A DNA stretch of 64,000 bases from Caulobacter rhizosphaerae (GTDB taxonomy: Bacteria; Pseudomonadota; Alphaproteobacteria; Caulobacterales; Caulobacteraceae). Shown one piece after another: positions 58,948 to 64,000 of this stretch; position 1 is the first letter of the stretch; every line of letters starts with the position of its first letter. Made by a program: the position numbers and the translations under genes. The DNA is taken from the NCBI RefSeq assembly GCF_010977555.1, contig NZ_CP048815.1:4084501-4148500 (forward strand), given 5' to 3'. The notes under the pieces are model-generated. The model was given only the letters and a program-made list of their open reading frames with translations. It was not told where the DNA came from and made no database searches.

Positions 58948-60104
58948 TCGTCCGCCGCTCCCTCATCGTTTCCGCGATCGCCCTGATCGCCGCCGCCGGG
59001 CTCGGCTATGGCGCCGCTCAGCTGTTCCAGGACCGCCCGGCCGCGCCCGCCCCCGCCTCTGAAAAGGACGGCGTCGAGCACGGCGATCACGGCGAGACCG
59101 GCCTCGTGCCGCTCAAGCCGGCCGACGCGGCGGCGGCCGGTGTCTCGATCGTCCCCCCCCGGCGCGGCGGCGGGGTCGACATCCTGCTGCCCGGGCGCGT
59201 GACCCTGGCCGCCAACGCCCTGGCCGCCCTGGGCGCGCCGGTGTCGGGGGCGGTCGAGCGCGTCCACGTCTCGACCGGCGCGGCGGTCGCCATCGGATCG
59301 CCGATAGCCACCTTGCGCAGCGCCGACGCCGCCTTGGGTCGAGCCAGTCTCGACGCCGCGGGCGCGGGCGCCAGGGCGGCTCAGGCCGCCGCCATCCGCG
59401 ACCGTCGCCTGTTCGAAGCCGGCGTGGTCTCGCGCCAGGACTGGGAAACCAGCCAGGCCGCCGCCGAGAAGGCGCAGGCCGACCAGCGCGCCGCCCAAGC
59501 CCAGGTCCGCGCCATGGGCGGGCCCGGCGCCAACGGCGTCGCGGTCCTGCGCAGCCCGATCAAGGGGGTGGTCACGCGGCTCGACGCCCAGGTCGGCGGC
59601 TTCCTGACCCAGGGCGCCCTGGTGGCCGAGATCGCCGACCCGAGCCGCGCGGAATACGTCTTCGACGCCCCGGCGGCCGCGGCCGGTTCGATCCGGCTGG
59701 GCCAAGTGATCCAGGTGCAGACTCCCGACGGCCAGCAGGTCCCGGCCACGATCAGCGCCGTGGCGCCCGGCGCGTCCGGGGGCAACACCGCCGCCGTCCG
59801 GGCGACGCCCTCGGACCGGACCGCGCCAATCGGATCCGTCGTTTCGGCGCGAGTCATGACCGGCGCGGAGACCGGCGGCGCGATCATCGTGCCCAGCGAG
59901 GCGGTCCAGGCCGTCGAGGGCCGTCCGGTCGTCTTCGTGGTCGAGGCCGGCGGATTCCGCGCCACGCCGGTGACCCCCGGACGGATCGCCGCCGGCTCCA
60001 CCGAGATCCTGCGCGGCCTGACAGGAACCGAACGCATCGCCGGCAAGGGCGCCTTCCTGCTCAAGGCCGAACTCGGCAAGGGCGAAGCCGGACATGAGGA
60101 CTAA
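58944..60104 (+). CDS. czcB: Heavy-metal RND efflux membrane-fusion protein CzcB
   Basis: A 386-residue periplasmic adaptor. An N-terminal anchor (about 5-25) is followed by an acidic, His-containing segment (EHGDHGETG) that may bind metal, then a beta-barrel and lipoyl-type domain (LGAPVSGAVERVHVSTGAA, VLRSPIKGVVTRLDAQVGG) and a helical hairpin (LFEAGVVSRQDWE). The C-terminal domain holds IIVPSEAVQAVEGRPVVFV. This is the CzcB/CusB layout. GTG 58944 overlaps the czcC stop. The czcA ATG is 4 nt after its stop. Confidence 0.9.
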   Translation: MIVRRSLIVSAIALIAAAGLGYGAAQLFQDRPAAPAPASEKDGVEHGDHGETGLVPLKPADAAAAGVSIVPPRRGGGVDILLPGRVTLAANALAALGAPVSGAVERVHVSTGAAVAIGSPIATLRSADAALGRASLDAAGAGARAAQAAAIRDRRLFEAGVVSRQDWETSQAAAEKAQADQRAAQAQVRAMGGPGANGVAVLRSPIKGVVTRLDAQVGGFLTQGALVAEIADPSRAEYVFDAPAAAAGSIRLGQVIQVQTPDGQQVPATISAVAPGASGGNTAAVRATPSDRTAPIGSVVSARVMTGAETGGAIIVPSEAVQAVEGRPVVFVVEAGGFRATPVTPGRIAAGSTEILRGLTGTERIAGKGAFLLKAELGKGEAGHED

Positions 60105-60107
60105 GCC

Positions 60108-63100
60108 ATGCTCGCGCGCCTGATCGACCTTTCCGTCCACTTCCGCTGGATCGTCGCCTTGCTGGCCATTGCCCTGCTGGCCTATGGCGGAAGCCAACTG
60201 GCCGGCCTGCCCATCGACGCGGTCCCCGACATCACCAACCGCCAGGTGCAGATCAACACCATCGCCCCGGCCCTCGGCCCCGAAGAGGTCGAGCGCCAGG
60301 TCACCTTCCCGGTCGAGACGGCCCTGGCCGGCATCCCGGGGCTGGTCGAGACCCGCTCGCTGTCGCGGCATGGCTTCTCGCAGATCACCGCCGTCTTCAC
60401 AGACGCCACCGACCTCTATTTCGCCCGCAATCTGATCAACGAGCGGCTGCAGGCGGCCCGGGCCAATCTGCCCGACGGGCTTGAGCCCGCCATGGGCCCG
60501 CCGGTCACCGGACTGGGCGAGGTCTATATCTGGACGGTCGAGCTGTCGGGCTCCGCGGCGCGGCCTGGCGCGGCCTACGTCACCCCCGAGGGCGACCGCC
60601 TGACCACCGACGTCGAGAAGGCCACCTATCTGCGCACGGTCCAGGACTGGATCGTCGCCCCGCAGCTGAAGACCTTGAAGGGCGTGGCGGGCGTCGACGT
60701 GCTGGGCGGCTACGTCAAGCAGTACGTGGTCCAGCCCGACCCGGCCAAGCTGGCGGCGTTCGGCATCAGCCTGCCGCAGTTGATCGAAGCCCTGGAGCAC
60801 GCCAACCGCGTCGAGGGCGCGGGCTATGTCCAGCGCGGCGGCGAGGCCTATATCGTGCGCGCCGACGCCCGGGTGAAGACGCTGGCCGAACTGGCCGAGA
60901 CCCCGGTGGGCCGGCGTGGTGCGGCGGTGGTCCGGGTTTCGGACGTCGCCACCGTCGTGATCGGTCAGGCTCCGCGCCTGGGCTCGGCCAGCGAGGCGGG
61001 ACGCGAGGTCGTGATCGGCACCGCCCTGATGCTGGCCGGCGAGAACAGCCGGACCGTCGCCGCGCGGGTCGGCGCGCGCCTGAAGGACATCCAGGCCAGC
61101 CTGCCGGCCGGCGTGGTGGTCAAGCCGGTGCTGGACCGCACCGACCTGGTCGACGCCACCATCGCCACCGTCGAGCATAACCTGGCCTTCGGCGCCCTGC
61201 TGGTCATCGCCGTGCTGTTCGTGGCGCTGGGCAACATCCGGGCGGCGATCATCACCGCCCTCGTCATCCCGCTGTCGTTCCTGTTCGCCGCCATCGCCAT
61301 GCGGCGGTTCGGGATCAGCGGCAACTTGATGAGCCTGGGGGCGCTGGACTTCGGCCTGATCGTCGACGGGGCGGTGGTGGTGATCGAAAACACGCTGGGC
61401 CGACTGACGCTGCGCCGGAAGCAGCTGGGCCGGCCGCTGGACGCCGGCGAGCGGATCGCGATCGCCGCGTCCTCGGCCCGCGAGATGGCGCGGCCCGCCG
61501 CCTTCGGCCAGGCCATCATCCTGATGGTCTACGCCCCGCTGCTGGCCTTCGAGGGCGTCGAGGGCAAGATGTTCGGCCCCATGGCGGCGACCGTGATGTT
61601 CGCCCTGGCCGGGGCCTTCCTGCTGTCCATGACCTTCGTGCCGGCCACGGCCGCCCTGCTGATCGGCGAACCGAAGGGGCACGGCGACATCCGGGTCATG
61701 ACCGCCGCTCGCGCGCGGTTCGAGCCCCTGCTGCGCCGCCTCATGGCGCGGCCGGTCGCGGTGGCGGCGGGCGCCGGGGTTGCCCTGCTGGTCGGCGTCG
61801 TCGCGTTCCTGAGCCTGGGTCGCGAGTTCATCCCGACGCTCGACGAGGGCGACCTGATGGTCCAGGCCTCGCGCGTGCCGTCGATCTCGCTGGAACAGAG
61901 CCAGGCCATGCAGTTCCGGGTCGAGAAGACCCTGGCGACCATGCCGGAGGTCGCCCTGGTGTTCACCCGCACGGGCACCGCCGAAATCGCCTCGGACCCC
62001 ATGCCGCCCAGCGCCTCGGACACCTTCGTCATCCTCAAGCCGCGCAAGGACTGGCCCAACCCGCGCCTGCCCAAGGCGGAGTTGGTCGAGCGCATGGAGA
62101 CGGCGCTGGGCCGGCATCTGGGCAACGCCTACGAGTTCACCCAGCCGATCCAGATGCGGTTCAACGAGTTGATCGCCGGCGTCCGCTCCGACGTCGCCGT
62201 CAGCGTCTATGGCGACGACTTCGCGGTCATGGACCAGACGGCTCAGAAGGTCGCCAAGGCGCTGCGCGGGGTGCGTGGCGCGGCCGACGTCAAGGTCGAG
62301 CAGGTCTCGGGCCAGCCGACGATCACCGCCACGGTGGACCGCACGGCCGCCGCCGCCCTGGGCGTCCACGCCAGCGACGCCGCCGACGCCCTGGCCATCG
62401 GCCTGGGTGGCCGCGAGGCAGGCCACATCCTGGAAGGCGACCGGCGGTTCGACGTCGTCGTCCGCCTGGACGAGGAGCGCCGCAACGATCCGGCCGTCAT
62501 GGGCCAGCTGCCGGTCATGCCCGAAGGCGCGCCGCCTGGCACGGCGGCGATCCCGCTGTCGACCGTGGCCCGCTTCGACGCCGCCGAGGGCCCCAACCAG
62601 ATCAGCCGCGAGAACGGCAAGCGCCGGATCATCGTCCAGGCCAATGTCCGGGGCCGCGACCTGGGAAGTTTCGTCGCCGACGCCAAGGCCGCCGTGCGCG
62701 ACGAGGTTCCGCTCCCTGCCGGCTCGTGGCTCGACTGGGGCGGCCAGTTCAAAAACCTGGAACGGGCCTCCGCCCGCCTGACGGTGATCGTACCGGCCGT
62801 CTTCCTGGTGATCGCCGTCCTGCTCTATTTCGCCCTGGGCTCGGCGGCGGAGGCGGCATTGGTCTTCGCCTGCGTGCCTCTGGCCCTGGTCGGCGGGGCG
62901 ATCGCCCTGGCGCTGCGCGGCACGCCGTTCTCGATCTCGGCCGCCGTCGGCTTCATCGCGGTGTCGGGCGTGGCGACGCTGAACGGCCTGGTGCTGATGC
63001 AGAGCATCAAGCAGCAGTTGGCGGCCGGGCTCGAGCCCGTCGAGGCGGTGGTCACCGGCACGGCGAGCCGGCTTCGGGCGGTGCTGACCACCGCCCTGGT

Positions 63101-63275
63101 CGCCATGCTGGGCTTCCTGCCCATGGCGGTCGCTATCGGCCCAGGAGCGGAGGTGCAGAAGCCTCTGGCCACGGTGGTGATCGGCGGCCTGCTGACCTCC
63201 ACCGCCCTGACCCTGCTGGCCCTGCCCGTCTTCGCGGCCTGGCTGGCGGCGCGGCGCCGGCGGCCCGCGAGCTGA
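60108..63275 (+). CDS. czcA: Heavy-metal RND efflux pump CzcA
   Basis: A 1055-residue proton-driven pump of the HME-RND family with twelve transmembrane segments. The start LSVHFRWIVALLAIALLAYG and VDAVPDITNRQVQINT are typical of CzcA/CusA. The conserved transmembrane-4 block DFGLIVDGAVVVIEN (about 414-428) carries the acidic residues of the DFGxIVDG motif used by divalent-cation (Co/Zn/Cd) pumps. The monovalent Cu/Ag pumps differ here. GREFIPTLDEGDLMVQ and ENGKRRIIVQANVRGRD also match. GAGGA is 7 nt before ATG 60108. A very long antisense frame over this gene is only a GC overprint. Confidence 0.93.
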   Translation: MLARLIDLSVHFRWIVALLAIALLAYGGSQLAGLPIDAVPDITNRQVQINTIAPALGPEEVERQVTFPVETALAGIPGLVETRSLSRHGFSQITAVFTDATDLYFARNLINERLQAARANLPDGLEPAMGPPVTGLGEVYIWTVELSGSAARPGAAYVTPEGDRLTTDVEKATYLRTVQDWIVAPQLKTLKGVAGVDVLGGYVKQYVVQPDPAKLAAFGISLPQLIEALEHANRVEGAGYVQRGGEAYIVRADARVKTLAELAETPVGRRGAAVVRVSDVATVVIGQAPRLGSASEAGREVVIGTALMLAGENSRTVAARVGARLKDIQASLPAGVVVKPVLDRTDLVDATIATVEHNLAFGALLVIAVLFVALGNIRAAIITALVIPLSFLFAAIAMRRFGISGNLMSLGALDFGLIVDGAVVVIENTLGRLTLRRKQLGRPLDAGERIAIAASSAREMARPAAFGQAIILMVYAPLLAFEGVEGKMFGPMAATVMFALAGAFLLSMTFVPATAALLIGEPKGHGDIRVMTAARARFEPLLRRLMARPVAVAAGAGVALLVGVVAFLSLGREFIPTLDEGDLMVQASRVPSISLEQSQAMQFRVEKTLATMPEVALVFTRTGTAEIASDPMPPSASDTFVILKPRKDWPNPRLPKAELVERMETALGRHLGNAYEFTQPIQMRFNELIAGVRSDVAVSVYGDDFAVMDQTAQKVAKALRGVRGAADVKVEQVSGQPTITATVDRTAAAALGVHASDAADALAIGLGGREAGHILEGDRRFDVVVRLDEERRNDPAVMGQLPVMPEGAPPGTAAIPLSTVARFDAAEGPNQISRENGKRRIIVQANVRGRDLGSFVADAKAAVRDEVPLPAGSWLDWGGQFKNLERASARLTVIVPAVFLVIAVLLYFALGSAAEAALVFACVPLALVGGAIALALRGTPFSISAAVGFIAVSGVATLNGLVLMQSIKQQLAAGLEPVEAVVTGTASRLRAVLTTALVAMLGFLPMAVAIGPGAEVQKPLATVVIGGLLTSTALTLLALPVFAAWLAARRRRPAS

Positions 63276-63287
63276 CTGGGGCTGTCC

Positions 63288-63316
63288 GCAAAAAAGGCGC
63301 CGCCCCGAAGGGCGGC
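63288..63316 (-). terminator. Intrinsic terminator of the TonB receptor at the right edge
   Basis: On the minus strand a 9-bp GC stem (GCGCCGCCC with GGGCGGCGC, 63295-63316, loop of 4) is followed by TTTTTT (A-run 63288-63293 on the plus strand). It lies between the czcA stop (63275) and the receptor stop (63345) and may also insulate czcA. Confidence 0.85.
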
Positions 63317-63344
63317 GCAGCAGGGGGAGGATGAGTGATCGGGT

Positions 63345-64000
63345 TTAGCCGCCGAACTTGTAGCGGAGGCTAACCCCATAGATGCGGCCGTTGGCGTAGG
63401 ACTGGCGCAGGATGTCGGTGTCGTAGCCGTTGTCGGGCTCGCCCACATAGCGCTGAGGCGCCTTGTTGGTGAGGTTCGACGCCGTCAGCGACAGGGCCAG
63501 GTCCTTGCGCAAGTTGAAGTTCACCGACGCGTCGAGCAGGCCGTAACCCTTCAGGTAACGGCCGTCGATCGGGTTGGCCGAAACGCCGAACAGCACGTAG
63601 TCGGAGCGATAGGTGTAGACCAGGCGAGCCGACATGAAGTCGTTCTCGTAGAGGCCGGCGATGCTGTAGTTGTTGTCCGACTGGAACGGCTGGCGGACAT
63701 TGGTGACCGGCCCCGAGGCGCCGGTCAGCTTCAGCGGCAGTTCGGTCTTGACGTAGGTGTAGGAGCCCTGGACGCCGAAGTTCTTCAGCATATCCGGCAG
63801 GAACCCGTAGTCAAAGAAGGTCTGGAAGGCCAGCTCGACGCCCTTGGCGTAGCCCGGTTGGGCGTTGACCGGCGTGGTGACACGATATTGGCCGGTCGGG
63901 CAGCTGTTCGGCGTGGTCCCCGAATAGGGCGCGGCGATCGCCACCGTCTGGCATTGCTCGACGCCCAGGACGAAGCCCTTGACGTCCTTGTAGAACACCG
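63345..64000 (-). CDS. TonB-dependent receptor, C-terminal part (5' end outside window)
   Basis: About 218 residues of the barrel end of an outer-membrane receptor, open to the right edge. Typical features: YAKGVELAFQTFFDYGFLP, the strand SYTYVKTELPL, VNFNLRKDLALSLTASNLTNKAPQRY (in part), and the closing strand IYGVSLRYKFGG with a near-terminal Phe. The SLTASNLTNK block is the usual last-strands signature of carbohydrate/unknown-substrate receptors in Caulobacter. The plug and any N-terminal signalling domain lie outside the window. Substrate unknown. Confidence 0.9.
   Translation of the reverse strand, partial: VFYKDVKGFVLGVEQCQTVAIAAPYSGTTPNSCPTGQYRVTTPVNAQPGYAKGVELAFQTFFDYGFLPDMLKNFGVQGSYTYVKTELPLKLTGASGPVTNVRQPFQSDNNYSIAGLYENDFMSARLVYTYRSDYVLFGVSANPIDGRYLKGYGLLDASVNFNLRKDLALSLTASNLTNKAPQRYVGEPDNGYDTDILRQSYANGRIYGVSLRYKFGG

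Noticed and set aside
58788..62426. Minus-strand open frame of 1212 codons over czcC-czcA
   Set aside because: It is antisense to three well-recognised genes, has low-complexity Gln/Gly/His/Arg composition typical of GC-rich overprints, and matches no family.

Overview
The window is high-GC DNA with the gene style of an alphaproteobacterium of the Caulobacteraceae (Caulobacter or a close relative). The evidence is the many TonB-dependent receptors, the dense reading frames with frequent ATGA stop/start overlaps, the FecI/FecR signalling genes, and the plant-polysaccharide enzymes with twin-arginine type leaders. No rRNA, tRNA, insertion sequence or CRISPR array was seen.

Region 1 (1-17.4 kb) is a non-flagellar type III secretion system (T3SS). 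On the plus strand lie the end of sctV, then sctC, sctD, a needle candidate (sctF), sctI, sctJ, sctK, sctL, sctN, sctO and sctP. A divergent minus-strand pair of unknown genes follows, then a cytoplasmic histidine kinase and a FixJ-type response regulator that run with overlapping codons into sctQ, and then sctR, sctS and sctT. After these come a protein with a GDPH-type self-cleavage (DUF1521/MIIA) domain, as in rhizobial NopE effectors, and a minus-strand unit encoding a proline-rich 514-residue protein and a lipoprotein. A dyad built on CTAGGGAA..CCC stands in front of exactly three units: the unknown pair, the self-cleaving protein and the 514-residue protein. I infer that it is the target of the embedded two-component system and marks the secreted or accessory part of the system. 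sctU and recognisable translocators are not in the window. A separate hybrid PAS kinase follows (17.5-19.5 kb).

Region 2 (19.6-37.6 kb) is a pectin/rhamnogalacturonan utilisation locus. The minus strand encodes, in transcription order, a large TonB receptor, a CE12 acetylesterase, a GH95 enzyme, a CE8 pectin methylesterase, a GH2-like enzyme and a PL1 pectate lyase. Divergent to it are an ECF sigma factor, a FecR anti-sigma and a TonB receptor with an STN signalling domain. A convergent IclR regulator closes the locus.

Region 3 (37.7-46.4 kb) is mixed: two tiny hydrophilic proteins, a perfect 15-bp inverted repeat, a glutathione-transferase-like gene divergent from a YafY/WYL regulator across a palindrome, a low-GC membrane orphan, an esterase, an SpoU-type RNA methyltransferase, and a sugar-type MFS carrier divergent from a LacI regulator.

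Region 4 (44.8-49.7 kb) is a MacAB/TolC-like exporter: a TolC-like protein divergent from an ABC ATPase, a permease and a membrane-fusion protein.

Region 5 (49.8-57.2 kb) holds a secreted protein of unknown function with an inverted-repeat leader, an ECF sigma factor, a TonB receptor and two tandem paralogous TetR regulators, each preceded by dyads with TTGAC/GTCAA-like half-sites. Then come a PF10118 metal-dependent hydrolase and a DUF2147 protein.

Region 6 (57.3-64 kb) is a heavy-metal efflux operon: a small Cys/His-rich exported protein followed by czcC, czcB and czcA. It ends against a terminator and the C-terminal part of another TonB receptor on the minus strand.
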